Positions 43,896-52,595 of a DNA stretch of 64,000 nucleotides are shown piece after piece (position 1 is the stretch's first letter; each line of letters begins with the position of its first letter). Source of the stretch: UBA1715 sp045615765 (GTDB lineage Bacteria > Bacteroidota > Bacteroidia > Bacteroidales > UBA1715); contig JAZLFM010000044.1 in NCBI GenBank assembly GCA_045615765.1, positions 1 through 64,000 of the forward strand, in the 5' to 3' direction. The position numbers and the translations under genes are program-made. The notes beneath the pieces are model-generated. The model did no database searches. It was given only the letters and a program-made list of their open reading frames with translations, and had not been told where the DNA came from.

Positions 43896-44639
43896 TTATT
43901 GAATTTCAAATTGAGGCATTCCTTGAGGTTGTTCAGGTGCTTTTCCTTTTACAACTTTTATAAGCTCAACATCGAATATTAGAGTTGAGAATGGTTGTAT
44001 GGCTTGGTTTCCATCTTCCCCGTAAGCTAAATCATAAGGAATATAAAGTTTAGCTGCTGTACCAACAGAGAATAGAGGGAAGGCTTCTATCCAACCTTGA
44101 ATTAATGCTCCTGGAATAAGAGGAAGTGCTATTGGAGTACCAGCAGAACTATCGAATGTAGTTCCGTCAAGTAATGTTCCCGTATAGTTTACATAAATTG
44201 TGTCGTACAAACTTGGTTTTACTCCGGTTCCTTCTTTTGTGATTTCATATTGAAGACCACTTGCTGTAGTGATAACGCCAGCCTTGTTTTTGTTCTCGTT
44301 TAGGAATTTTTCACCCTTTTCGATGTTTGGTTTGAATTTTTCAAGGTAGCGATTTTGAAGCACTTCGCTGAAACGTTGCATAAGATTCATATATTCTTCT
44401 TGCTCCATTCCTAGCGGCATTGCTTGTTCGTCAATGTCAAATGCTTCGTAACCTGCTTGGAACGCAGCTGAATTTATTGTGTCAACACCTCTTTGAGCCC
44501 ACATTGCTGCACTTTGGAATCCAAGTACGAAACTTGCGCTATCTTCTAAAGTTTCAAGTTTTACGTCTTTCTTATTATTACAAGAAAATAGACTTGCTGC
44601 AATGCAAAGTATGCCCGCTGTTTTAATAAATGATTTCAT
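43896..44639 (-). CDS. FKBP-type peptidyl-prolyl isomerase, Mip-like lipoprotein
   Basis: A 247-residue periplasm-facing isomerase. The signal ends at a lipobox (LFSC, Cys20). A dimerising helical domain (~30-120) ends at YLEKFKPNIEKGEKFL. The FKBP domain (~125-235) keeps the active-site residues: VNYTGTLLDGTTFDSS, the pocket PGALIQGW and YDLAYGEDG. This is the only copy in the cluster that looks catalytically competent. It is 15 bases downstream of a degenerate paralogue. Confidence 0.92.
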   Translation of the reverse strand: MKSFIKTAGILCIAASLFSCNNKKDVKLETLEDSASFVLGFQSAAMWAQRGVDTINSAAFQAGYEAFDIDEQAMPLGMEQEEYMNLMQRFSEVLQNRYLEKFKPNIEKGEKFLNENKNKAGVITTASGLQYEITKEGTGVKPSLYDTIYVNYTGTLLDGTTFDSSAGTPIALPLIPGALIQGWIEAFPLFSVGTAAKLYIPYDLAYGEDGNQAIQPFSTLIFDVELIKVVKGKAPEQPQGMPQFEIQ

Positions 44640-44654
44640 TTGATTTTGTTATAA

Positions 44655-45479
44655 TTAATTTTGTTGTTTTAAAGAATCTAATTGTACAAGCCTGTTGTAT
44701 TCCGCTAAACGTTCGGAATTAAGCTTTATTTTTTTGAGTGTAACGTCAAAAACTAATGCTTCGTATGGTTTTACTAAATCTTGTTTGTAAACAGTTGATC
44801 CATACGCATATTCGTGTGAAGTGAAAATCTTGACATTTCCTCCTGTTTTTATAAGTGGAAGGACTTGTTGTAATGCTGGTATAGCAGAACCTAAATAAAG
44901 TTTTGTCACATCCGAAGAATAAACCAATCGATTACTTGTTGTGTAAACTTTAAATGCTATAAAAATTGTGTCGGTAACGAGTGGCGAAAGCTTTCCCCAA
45001 CCGAGATCAACAATTCTGTATTGTAGTCCAGGTTTTATTTCTACGATGTTGTTGTTCTTTTTGTTTGCTGAAAGATATGAGTCACCTTTTTCTATGTTTG
45101 GCTCGTTTTCTTTTACATATGCAGCTTGTTCCTCTTTGAACTGTTTCCCGAAAACTGCACTTACAATTCTATTTATGTCTTCTTCAGGTAATTTTACTTT
45201 TGTCGAAGAATCGAAATAGTCATTGATGCCTTGTATAAAATATTCGATATCAACAGATTCGATTTTGTTGTCTTTAAGATTTTGAGGTATTTTTTTTGCA
45301 AAAGCAACACCAAGACTGTATGAAGTGGAATCGTTGCGTGTCACAATTAGTTTTTCGTTCTCGTCGGGAGTGCAACTACATACTGTTGCAATGCTGATTG
45401 CAAGAATCAATGCAAGTCGAGAATAATATGTGATTAATTTTCCCACAAATAGTCTTTTCGCAAATATATTATTTTTCAT
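44655..45479 (-). CDS. FKBP-like lipoprotein with degenerate active site (second copy)
   Basis: Begins at ATG 45477-45479 (MKNNIFAK...), 274 residues. Hydrophobic residues ~17-34 are followed by a lipobox-like SC. A Mip-like dimerising helix domain (~50-130) shares the NEPNIEKGDSYL pattern with the next gene. In the FKBP domain the F-D pair is YS, and the pocket Trp is lost (PALQQVL), so isomerase activity is doubtful. It is probably a paralogue of the next gene that kept the fold. Confidence 0.82.
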   Translation of the reverse strand: MKNNIFAKRLFVGKLITYYSRLALILAISIATVCSCTPDENEKLIVTRNDSTSYSLGVAFAKKIPQNLKDNKIESVDIEYFIQGINDYFDSSTKVKLPEEDINRIVSAVFGKQFKEEQAAYVKENEPNIEKGDSYLSANKKNNNIVEIKPGLQYRIVDLGWGKLSPLVTDTIFIAFKVYTTSNRLVYSSDVTKLYLGSAIPALQQVLPLIKTGGNVKIFTSHEYAYGSTVYKQDLVKPYEALVFDVTLKKIKLNSERLAEYNRLVQLDSLKQQN

Positions 45480-45554
45480 TGTAAAAGTGAATAATTCATT
45501 CAACTTTTTCGTGAAAGGGGAAAATCTGATTATAATCTTAAATAAAAACGCCTG

Positions 45555-47798
45555 TTATTGTAAATATGGCGCTGTTATGGATGTCTTCGAGCCTAACATT
45601 TCTGCAGGTGTTCCACAAAAGATAATTTCTCCTCCTTGATTTCCTCCATTGGGGCCAAGTTCAATAATATAGTCAGCAGATTTAATAACTTCAATGTTGT
45701 GTTCTATTAAAAAAATAGAGTTTCCTGTATCTATCATATTTTCAAATAGATGAATCAGTTGATCTATGTTTTTGAGATGTAGTCCGTCGGTCGGTTCGTC
45801 GAGTATGAAAATTTTTCCTTTTTCTAGTAAGAACGAAGCTAGTTTTATTCTCTGTAGTTCTCCGCCCGAAAGTGTTGATAGAGATTGATTTAAATGCAGA
45901 TATCCCAAACCTACATCAAGTAATGGTTTGATTTTTTCTGCAATGGAGGTGTCTTTAAAAAATGAATAAGCTTTCTCTGCAGTTAAATCCATTATTTCGG
46001 CAATGTTCTGATTCTTAAGTTTATAGGAAAGAACATTTTGTGAGTATCGTAGTCCGTTACATGCTTCGCAGGTGGTTTCTATAGAATCCATAAAAGCCAT
46101 ATCGGAAACAATAACGCCTTTTCCTTGACAAACAGGGCAAGCACCTTTCCCGTTAAAAGAAAACATATCCACTTTACATTTATTTTCTTTAGCGAATTGT
46201 TTTCGTATATCGTCGGCAAAATCTAAATATGTTGCAGGTGTAGAACGAAGGCTGATTCCTATGTCTTTTTGACTGATATAAACGATGTCGTTAGGATTTG
46301 GATAGGCGTTTCGGAACGATTCCATAAGAGATGATTTCCCGGAGCCGGCAACACCTGCAATTACTGTCATTACTCCTAGTGGTAGTTCTACTTGTATGTT
46401 TTTTAGATTATGAGTGTTTGCGTTTTCTATACGAAAATAAGATGTTGGTTTTCTAAAGTTCTTTTTGATAGTTTTTGAACTTTTTAGCATTGTGCCAGTT
46501 AAGGTATTACTATTCAGTAAGTCCTCGTATTTCCCTTCAAATAGAACCGTGCCTCCATTTGCACCAGCGCCAGGGCCCATATCTATTATATGGTCGGCAA
46601 TTTCTATCATATTTTTATGATGCTCTACCAAAATTACAGTATTCCCGTGTCCTTTTAATTTTTGTACGGATTTCTGCATCAATAAAATATCGTGGTTGTG
46701 TAGCCCAACGCTGGGCTCATCTAATATATATAGGACATCAGAGAGAGATGAGTTGATGTATTTTGCAATTTTACATCGTTGTGCTTCTCCTCCAGATAAT
46801 GTGCCGATAGCTCTATCGAGTGTTAAATATCCAAGTCCGATTTCTTCCAAGGCAGAAAGTCGTTCTATGGTATTTTTTTTGATGTCTTCTGCAAGTTTGT
46901 CGTTTATGGATTCCATCCAAGTTCTTGCTTCCGAAATGGACATTTTACAAACATCGGCTATGTTTACACCTTGAATTTTACAAGAACGAATGGTTTCGTT
47001 TAATCGTGAACCTCCGCAGTCCGGGCAAGTTCCCATTCGTAACATTGGATCAAGAACTTTTGCGTGAAGTAGTCCTTCTTCTGAATTTATGATGCTTCGA
47101 TACATACGAGGAATAAGTCCTTCGTATTTAGCACTTTTAGGCCAATTCTGTGGTGGATTTTTTAATTTGATTTGTGGAGAATTTAGAAATAACTCTAATT
47201 CTTCTGGGCTGTAATCTTTTATTTTTTTGTCGAGATCAAATAAACCGCTATGAGCATATCGAATCCAGCGCCATCCGCCTTTCCCAAATGCAATATAATG
47301 AATAGTGTCTTCGTCATTTAAGGACTTGTCGAAATCTACCAATTTATGGATGTCAAGTTCTCGTATTTCTCCTAAACCGGAGCACCGTGGACAACTGCCT
47401 GCAGGATGATTGAAGGAGAAGGAGTCGGAGTAACCGACAAACGGTTTCCCAACTCGGGAGAATAACAATCGTAGCAAAGCGTAAATGTCGGTGTATGTTC
47501 CAACCGTTGAACGTGAATTTGTTGTTGGTTTTCTTTGTTCAATTACAATGGCAATGGGCAAGTTATCTATGCGGTCAACATGTGGTCTTCCGTATTTAGG
47601 TAAATATTGTTGCACGAAAGACGGAAATGTGTCATTTAATTCTCTTCTTGATTTTGCGGCAATAGTATCAAGTACTAAAGATGATTTTCCCGAACCTGAT
47701 AATCCTGTAACAACAGTAATTTGCTTTTTAGGGATACGAAGAGAAATATTTTTTAAGTTGTTTTCGGTAGCACCGATAACTTCTATAAATTCTTGCAT
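45555..47798 (-). CDS. Short UvrA-like ABC ATPase (UvrA2 group)
   Basis: A 747-residue UvrA paralogue. Two ABC cassettes have GLSGSGKSS/LSGGEAQR and GVAGSGKSS/LSGGELQR, with LYILDEPSVGLH and FILDEPTDGLH. Zinc-binding pairs CPRC, CPDCGGSR, CPVCQGKG and CEACNG are kept. It is about 200 residues shorter than UvrA and appears to lack the UvrB-interaction region, as in UvrA2/DrrC-type proteins linked with tolerance of DNA-binding drugs. The housekeeping uvrA is expected elsewhere. It starts two bases after the HAD gene. Confidence 0.88.
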   Translation of the reverse strand: MQEFIEVIGATENNLKNISLRIPKKQITVVTGLSGSGKSSLVLDTIAAKSRRELNDTFPSFVQQYLPKYGRPHVDRIDNLPIAIVIEQRKPTTNSRSTVGTYTDIYALLRLLFSRVGKPFVGYSDSFSFNHPAGSCPRCSGLGEIRELDIHKLVDFDKSLNDEDTIHYIAFGKGGWRWIRYAHSGLFDLDKKIKDYSPEELELFLNSPQIKLKNPPQNWPKSAKYEGLIPRMYRSIINSEEGLLHAKVLDPMLRMGTCPDCGGSRLNETIRSCKIQGVNIADVCKMSISEARTWMESINDKLAEDIKKNTIERLSALEEIGLGYLTLDRAIGTLSGGEAQRCKIAKYINSSLSDVLYILDEPSVGLHNHDILLMQKSVQKLKGHGNTVILVEHHKNMIEIADHIIDMGPGAGANGGTVLFEGKYEDLLNSNTLTGTMLKSSKTIKKNFRKPTSYFRIENANTHNLKNIQVELPLGVMTVIAGVAGSGKSSLMESFRNAYPNPNDIVYISQKDIGISLRSTPATYLDFADDIRKQFAKENKCKVDMFSFNGKGACPVCQGKGVIVSDMAFMDSIETTCEACNGLRYSQNVLSYKLKNQNIAEIMDLTAEKAYSFFKDTSIAEKIKPLLDVGLGYLHLNQSLSTLSGGELQRIKLASFLLEKGKIFILDEPTDGLHLKNIDQLIHLFENMIDTGNSIFLIEHNIEVIKSADYIIELGPNGGNQGGEIIFCGTPAEMLGSKTSITAPYLQ

Positions 47799-47800
47799 TG

Positions 47801-48526
47801 TTATATTTGTAATAATTCAGGAAGAATTTCGTGAAAATCTTGCATAGAAGGCAATACGACATTTGCTCCTTCGCAGGCTAAAACTTCATCTTGTAGAATA
47901 CCTGTGTTTAGAGCAAAAGTGAAAATATTTGCAGCTACACCAGCTCGTACTCCTAATGGTGCGTTCTCTATAACTACGGCTTCGTTAGGTGCAACATTAG
48001 CTTTTTGTAAGGCCATTAAGTACGGTTCTGGGTTTGGTTTTCCGTATTTAACATCAAACGAAGTCACCATATTATCGCTGTTGAATATGCCAGGATATGT
48101 TTCATTAAGTTTTGAAAGAAGACTTTTTTGTCCGCTTCCTGTAACTAATACGATTTTCTTTCCGGCTTCATGTAGTAGATTCAAAACTTCTTTAGCGTAT
48201 GGCATTGGACGTGTTTCTGATATAGAACTAAAAATCGCCGCTTTATCATTATATATGTTTTGAATTTCTTCGTCGGTGGCGGTTCTATTGAATTGTTTTT
48301 CAAAAGCTTCGTTAACCGTCGATTTTCCCGTACGCCCTTCGTTTAGATAAACAGTGTATTCGTCAAATATAACACCGACATTAGCCAATGCTTGTTTCCA
48401 GGCAATAGCGTGGAAAGGCATTGAGTCATACAATACACCATCCATATCGAATAGGAATGCTTTTGGTGTAAACTCCTTAAATCCTGTTCGTTTTAGGTAT
48501 TCTTGTATTTTAGATTGCATTTCCAT
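47801..48526 (-). CDS. HAD-superfamily phosphatase, beta-phosphoglucomutase-like
   Basis: I start at ATG 48524-48526 (MEMQSKIQ), 242 residues; ATG 48518-48520 is also possible. The HAD motif I is FLFDMDGVLYDS; motif II is VTGSG; the late GKPNPEPY and VVIENAPLGVRAG complete the subgroup of beta-phosphoglucomutase and sugar phosphatases. The substrate is not assigned. Its 5' end overlaps the cstA stop by about 17 bases. Confidence 0.88.
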   Translation of the reverse strand: MEMQSKIQEYLKRTGFKEFTPKAFLFDMDGVLYDSMPFHAIAWKQALANVGVIFDEYTVYLNEGRTGKSTVNEAFEKQFNRTATDEEIQNIYNDKAAIFSSISETRPMPYAKEVLNLLHEAGKKIVLVTGSGQKSLLSKLNETYPGIFNSDNMVTSFDVKYGKPNPEPYLMALQKANVAPNEAVVIENAPLGVRAGVAANIFTFALNTGILQDEVLACEGANVVLPSMQDFHEILPELLQI

Positions 48527-49958
48527 TATAGATGTCAATTTGATTTTTGCGTTTGCGCATATATACAATTGTGACAGTTGATAATGCAATTGTGAAAACT
48601 AAACCAATAGAATATCCTATCATAGCAGAACAACCAAACCCTTCTGGAGCCATTATTATGTATGTACTACATACAGCAGTCATAAAAATTGCCGGTATTA
48701 GGGTTATATAAAAACATTTGTTGTTACGGTATAAGTAAACCGTTATTGCCCATAGTGTGAATATTGATAATGTTTGGTTGAACCATCCGAAGTATCTCCA
48801 AAGAACTGCAAAGTCGATAAACATTAGAACCGCTGAAATTGCAAATAAAGGAAGCGAGATGGCCATTCGTTTCCATACTTTATCTTGAGGAAAATTTAGG
48901 AAATCGGCAGTGATTAGTCGTGCAGAACGAAGTGCTGTGTCGCCAGAGGTAATAGGGGCAGCTACAACACCGAGAATTGCAAGAATTGCACCGATACGTC
49001 CCATCCAATCATTGCAGATGAAGTTTACGATGTTTGCAGGGTTTCCTGACATTTTGTTCGCTAATTCAGCAGAACTTCCGTCTGCGAATTTTATTGCAGC
49101 GGCAGCCCAGATAAGTGCAACAAAGCCTTCGGTAATCATTGCACCGTAGAATGCAGGTTTTCCATATTTTTCATTTTTTAAGCAACGAGCCATCATAGGA
49201 CTTTGTGTGGCATGGAATCCGCTGATTGCACCACAGGCAATAGTGATGAATAAAAATGGAAATATCTGTAAGCCTTTAGGATGATGAGTATGAAATGCTT
49301 CTGTGATTTCAGGCATATTTCCTTCTGTTGTGAATATGCCTAAACAAACACCTGCAGCCATAATTAAAAGTGCGATGCCGAAAAGAGGATAAATCTTTCC
49401 AATAAGAGTATCGATAGGAAGAAGTGTTGCAAGTAGGTAATAACAGAAAATTACTGTGCACCAGAATTCTTTAGTTCCAAAAAATCCCCAATCTGAAGTC
49501 ATTCCAGATAAAAGTCCTGCTGGTGTGGTAACGAAAACTGCACCAACCATAACCATAAGGAGTAAAGAAAATATACGCATAACTTGTCTCACGCCCGTTC
49601 CAAGTTCGTCTCCGACGATTTCAGGTAAAGATGCACCACCTTTTCTAAGTGAAATCATTCCAGAAAGAAAATCGTGTGTGGCACCAGCAAAAACACAGCC
49701 AAGAACAATCCACAAATATGCGGCAGGTCCGAAAAGAATACCGCTAATTGCTCCAAAAATAGGACCGGTACCTGCAATGTTTAAAAATTGGATTAGGAAT
49801 ACTTTCCATAACGGCATAGGAGAAAAATCAACACCATCTTGTTTTGTGTAAGCTGGTGTTTCTCTGTTGGCATCAATTCCAAAGATTTTTTCTACTAAGG
49901 TTCCATATAAAATGTAACCAAGTATCAACGCTATAATAGCAGAAATAAATGTAATCAT
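48510..49958 (-). CDS. CstA-family transporter (carbon starvation protein)
   Basis: A 482-residue inner-membrane protein with about 12-13 hydrophobic segments. The family has roles in peptide or pyruvate uptake. The motifs IAGTGPIFGAISGILFGPAAYLWI and GCVFAGATHDF near residues 60-95 are diagnostic. It lies after the DUF1573 lipoprotein and before a HAD phosphatase, and its substrate is not evident. Confidence 0.92.
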   Translation of the reverse strand: MITFISAIIALILGYILYGTLVEKIFGIDANRETPAYTKQDGVDFSPMPLWKVFLIQFLNIAGTGPIFGAISGILFGPAAYLWIVLGCVFAGATHDFLSGMISLRKGGASLPEIVGDELGTGVRQVMRIFSLLLMVMVGAVFVTTPAGLLSGMTSDWGFFGTKEFWCTVIFCYYLLATLLPIDTLIGKIYPLFGIALLIMAAGVCLGIFTTEGNMPEITEAFHTHHPKGLQIFPFLFITIACGAISGFHATQSPMMARCLKNEKYGKPAFYGAMITEGFVALIWAAAAIKFADGSSAELANKMSGNPANIVNFICNDWMGRIGAILAILGVVAAPITSGDTALRSARLITADFLNFPQDKVWKRMAISLPLFAISAVLMFIDFAVLWRYFGWFNQTLSIFTLWAITVYLYRNNKCFYITLIPAIFMTAVCSTYIIMAPEGFGCSAMIGYSIGLVFTIALSTVTIVYMRKRKNQIDIYNGNAI

Positions 49959-49980
49959 TGTATATGTAAGTTAAAAAACT

Positions 49981-50394
49981 TTATTGTTCGACAACAACCG
50001 CTGAGAATTGCAAGATGTTTCTTGAAGGACTTGTGTTTGAATAAACAGAAACTTGTTTTTGTTTATTACCGTAACTTTGATGTTGAGTGTCGAATTTTAC
50101 TCGAATTTTCCCTTTTTCTCCTGGGGCAATAGGCTCTTTTGTCCATTCTGGTGTTGTACAACCGCACGAAGGATCAACTTCTTGTATAAGTAGATCTATA
50201 GTTCCTGTATTTGTGAAAGTGTATGTATGTTCAACGACTTCACCTTTGACAATTTCTCCAAACTGATAATTTTTGCTGTCGAATGTTATTGCGGCAATGG
50301 TATCTGCTTGGTTGTTAGATTCGTTATTCGAATTCGATTTGCAGGCTGAACAAAGTGCTAATGCTGCAAATATGATACTTACTATTCGCTTCAT
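49981..50394 (-). CDS. DUF1573 lipoprotein
   Basis: A 137-residue lipoprotein: signal MKRIVSIIFAALALCSAC with lipidated Cys18. DUF1573, an immunoglobulin-like domain, covers ~30-135 and has the family motif GEVVEHTYTFTNTGTIDLLI and the Cys pair in PSCGCTTPEW. Function is unknown; it is frequent in Bacteroidetes, usually next to nusB, as here. Confidence 0.9.
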   Translation of the reverse strand: MKRIVSIIFAALALCSACKSNSNNESNNQADTIAAITFDSKNYQFGEIVKGEVVEHTYTFTNTGTIDLLIQEVDPSCGCTTPEWTKEPIAPGEKGKIRVKFDTQHQSYGNKQKQVSVYSNTSPSRNILQFSAVVVEQ

Positions 50395-50395
50395 T

Positions 50396-51364
50396 TTATT
50401 GCTTTTCTATTAAACCTCTACCTTTTTTCTTGATAACTCCGTCATTCTTTAAATCATCGGAAATTTTGTACATAATTCCGTTGATAAAGTGACCACTCTT
50501 TTCGGTGCTGTACCATTTTGCCAATTCGATGTATTCATTCATTGTTACAGGAATTGGAATTTCAGGGAAAGCAATCATTTCGGCAACACCTTGTTGCATT
50601 ATGATAATGTCGAGTTCGGCTACACGATCAAATGTCCAGTTGTCGCTTAAGTTCTTGTCTATGTATGGTTTTATCGTATCCCATAATTTTATAGACTTGG
50701 TGAAAAGAGCGTAACCGAAATCGTGTGTGTCTTTGTCGGCAAACATAGGATAGATAATTCCTCCTTCATCATTCTTTTCTGTAAATCCCTTGATTGTTTT
50801 TTCTACGAAAGAAATAATATTGTCAACATCATCGTTCCAGAATATTGAATATTCTTCAAATGAATCAAATAACGATTCTGTTTCTGCAATAACTTGATTC
50901 AATATTGTGCGTACGAACATTTTGTCTGTTTCGTAGCTTTGCTCTGTAGCAATATATTCATCGTAGAATTCCGAAGAAATAATCGTGTTGAATATTTCTT
51001 TGAATGCAACTTTGTAGTTTTCGATAGAAAGTTTTTCTGTAGAAATAAGAGAAACAAAGTCTGCGTTGTTTTCTAATTGTTTGAGGACTTTGTTTTCTGC
51101 AAGTCGAACAAGGCGTTGCCATTCTGCCTCATTTTTTAATTGACGGTCTTGTATTTGAGTGATACGCAATTCGGCATAACTGCGAAGTTCTGCTAAAATT
51201 AGCAAGAACATAAGGTACTGTTCGTACGATTTCTTTAGGCTGAGTTCTAATTGCTTGTAAAAAACTTCAAAGTCTGGGTTCTCTGTTTTGTTGTATGCAT
51301 AAAGCATTTGCAGTACTTTGATTCGAATTAAGTGCCTTCCGATTGTACTTAGTTTTCGTTCCAT
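50396..51364 (-). CDS. nusB: Transcription antitermination factor NusB
   Basis: RNA-binding factor of the rRNA antitermination complex. The 322-residue form is the Bacteroidetes type, longer than the ~140-residue E. coli NusB. The N-terminal RHLIRIKVLQMLYAYNK and the C-terminal ELDIIIMQQGVAEM and NEYIELAKWYSTEKSGHFINGIM are conserved NusB segments; an extended middle (~60-220) is added. The first gene of a minus-strand series with DUF1573. Confidence 0.94.
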   Translation of the reverse strand: MERKLSTIGRHLIRIKVLQMLYAYNKTENPDFEVFYKQLELSLKKSYEQYLMFLLILAELRSYAELRITQIQDRQLKNEAEWQRLVRLAENKVLKQLENNADFVSLISTEKLSIENYKVAFKEIFNTIISSEFYDEYIATEQSYETDKMFVRTILNQVIAETESLFDSFEEYSIFWNDDVDNIISFVEKTIKGFTEKNDEGGIIYPMFADKDTHDFGYALFTKSIKLWDTIKPYIDKNLSDNWTFDRVAELDIIIMQQGVAEMIAFPEIPIPVTMNEYIELAKWYSTEKSGHFINGIMYKISDDLKNDGVIKKKGRGLIEKQ

Positions 51365-51389
51365 ATCTCAATGACCATTTATTTGTTGA

Positions 51390-51419
51390 CAAAAATACTG
51401 GAAAAAAATCATTTTCAAA
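51390..51419 (-). promoter_or_regulatory. Bacteroidetes promoter for nusB
   Basis: On the minus strand TTTG (51419-51416) is followed after 18 bases by TATTTTTG (51397-51390). It lies 25 bases before ATG 51364 and is divergent from the bat promoter. Confidence 0.65.
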
Positions 51420-51446
51420 TATAAATTTAATCAAGCGTGGAACTTT

Positions 51447-51480
51447 TTTGCAGAATATTCGTTTGTAAACAATAATTTTG
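51447..51480 (+). promoter_or_regulatory. Bacteroidetes promoter for the bat operon
   Basis: TTTG at 51447-51450 and TAATTTTG at 51473-51480, 22 bases apart, precede the moxR start by 77 bases. The spacing is at the wide end of the range. Confidence 0.5.
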
Positions 51481-51557
51481 AAAAAAATATGTTCAAAGAG
51501 TGTGACGATTTTGTAATTTCGTTCGGTTTTTTGAAAAAAGTAACAAATTAAGATACT

Positions 51558-52577
51558 ATGACTGAAAATATAGCAAACAATGGTGGGTATCATATCGACA
51601 TTATGGAGTTGAACAATAGGATTCAACAAGAAAGTGCGTTTGTAGATGTGATTACCAATGAAATGCAAAAAGTTATTGTGGGTCAAAAGGAGTTGGTAGA
51701 AGGGTTGATGATAGGCTTACTGTCGAATGGAAATATATTGTTGGAAGGTGTCCCTGGTTTGGCTAAGACTTTGGCGATAAATACATTAGCAAAGACAATA
51801 GATGCATCGTTTAGTCGAATTCAATTCACGCCTGATTTGTTGCCTGCCGATTTGCTTGGTACAATGATTTACAGTCAAAAAAATGAAGATTTTGTAGTGA
51901 AAAAAGGGCCGATTTTCGCTAACTTCATATTGGCAGATGAAATAAACCGTGCTCCGTCAAAAGTACAAAGTGCGTTGCTGGAAGCTATGCAGGAAAAACA
52001 AGTTACTATTGGTTCCGACACGTATAAATTGGAAGAACCTTTCTTGGTTATGGCAACTCAAAACCCTATAGAACAAGAAGGAACCTATCCGCTTCCTGAG
52101 GCTCAAGTTGACCGTTTTATGTTGAAGATAGTTGTTGGTTATCCAAAGAAAGAAGAAGAACAACTTATTATTCGTCAAAACTTGCAGAAAATTAGTCCGG
52201 TAGCCAATCAAGTTGCTTCGACAGATGCCATTATAAAAGCACGCTCTATTGTTTCTGAAGTTTATATGGACGAAAAAATAGAAAAATATATTGTAGATAT
52301 AGTATTTGCAACTCGTTATCCTGAGCAATACAAATTGGATGAATTGAAACCATTCATAAGTTTTGGTTGTTCTCCTCGTGCAGGAATTTGTTTGGCAAAG
52401 GCAGCAAAGGCATACGCATTTATAAAACGCCGTGGTTATGTGATTCCGGAAGATATTCGTGCTGTTTGTCATTCGGTGCTTCGTCATAGAATAGGTTTGA
52501 CCTATGAGGCTGAAGCCGAAAATGTTTCTGCGGAAGATATTATTACAAAAATTGTGAATGCTGTTGATGTGCCATAA
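51558..52577 (+). CDS. MoxR-family AAA+ ATPase
   Basis: A 339-residue AAA+ ATPase that assembles or activates VWA partner proteins, first gene of the bat operon. Walker A GVPGLAKT is near residue 68, Walker B ILADEINRAPSK near 125, and the sensor segment MATQNPIEQEGTYPLPEAQVDRF near 165. An internal ATG at 51603 (MELNNRI) is the next possible start. The downstream DUF58 and VWA genes are the usual MoxR partners. Confidence 0.94.
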   Translation: MTENIANNGGYHIDIMELNNRIQQESAFVDVITNEMQKVIVGQKELVEGLMIGLLSNGNILLEGVPGLAKTLAINTLAKTIDASFSRIQFTPDLLPADLLGTMIYSQKNEDFVVKKGPIFANFILADEINRAPSKVQSALLEAMQEKQVTIGSDTYKLEEPFLVMATQNPIEQEGTYPLPEAQVDRFMLKIVVGYPKKEEEQLIIRQNLQKISPVANQVASTDAIIKARSIVSEVYMDEKIEKYIVDIVFATRYPEQYKLDELKPFISFGCSPRAGICLAKAAKAYAFIKRRGYVIPEDIRAVCHSVLRHRIGLTYEAEAENVSAEDIITKIVNAVDVP

Positions 52578-52595
52578 TAATCTATTGGGTTGATC

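Noticed and set aside
51267..51686. 139-codon minus-strand frame across the nusB-bat gap
   Set aside because: Covers the divergent promoters and the starts of nusB and moxR; composition is His/Phe-rich, as expected of shadow frames.
51957..52487. 176-codon minus-strand frame over moxR
   Set aside because: Antisense of a clearly coding MoxR gene.
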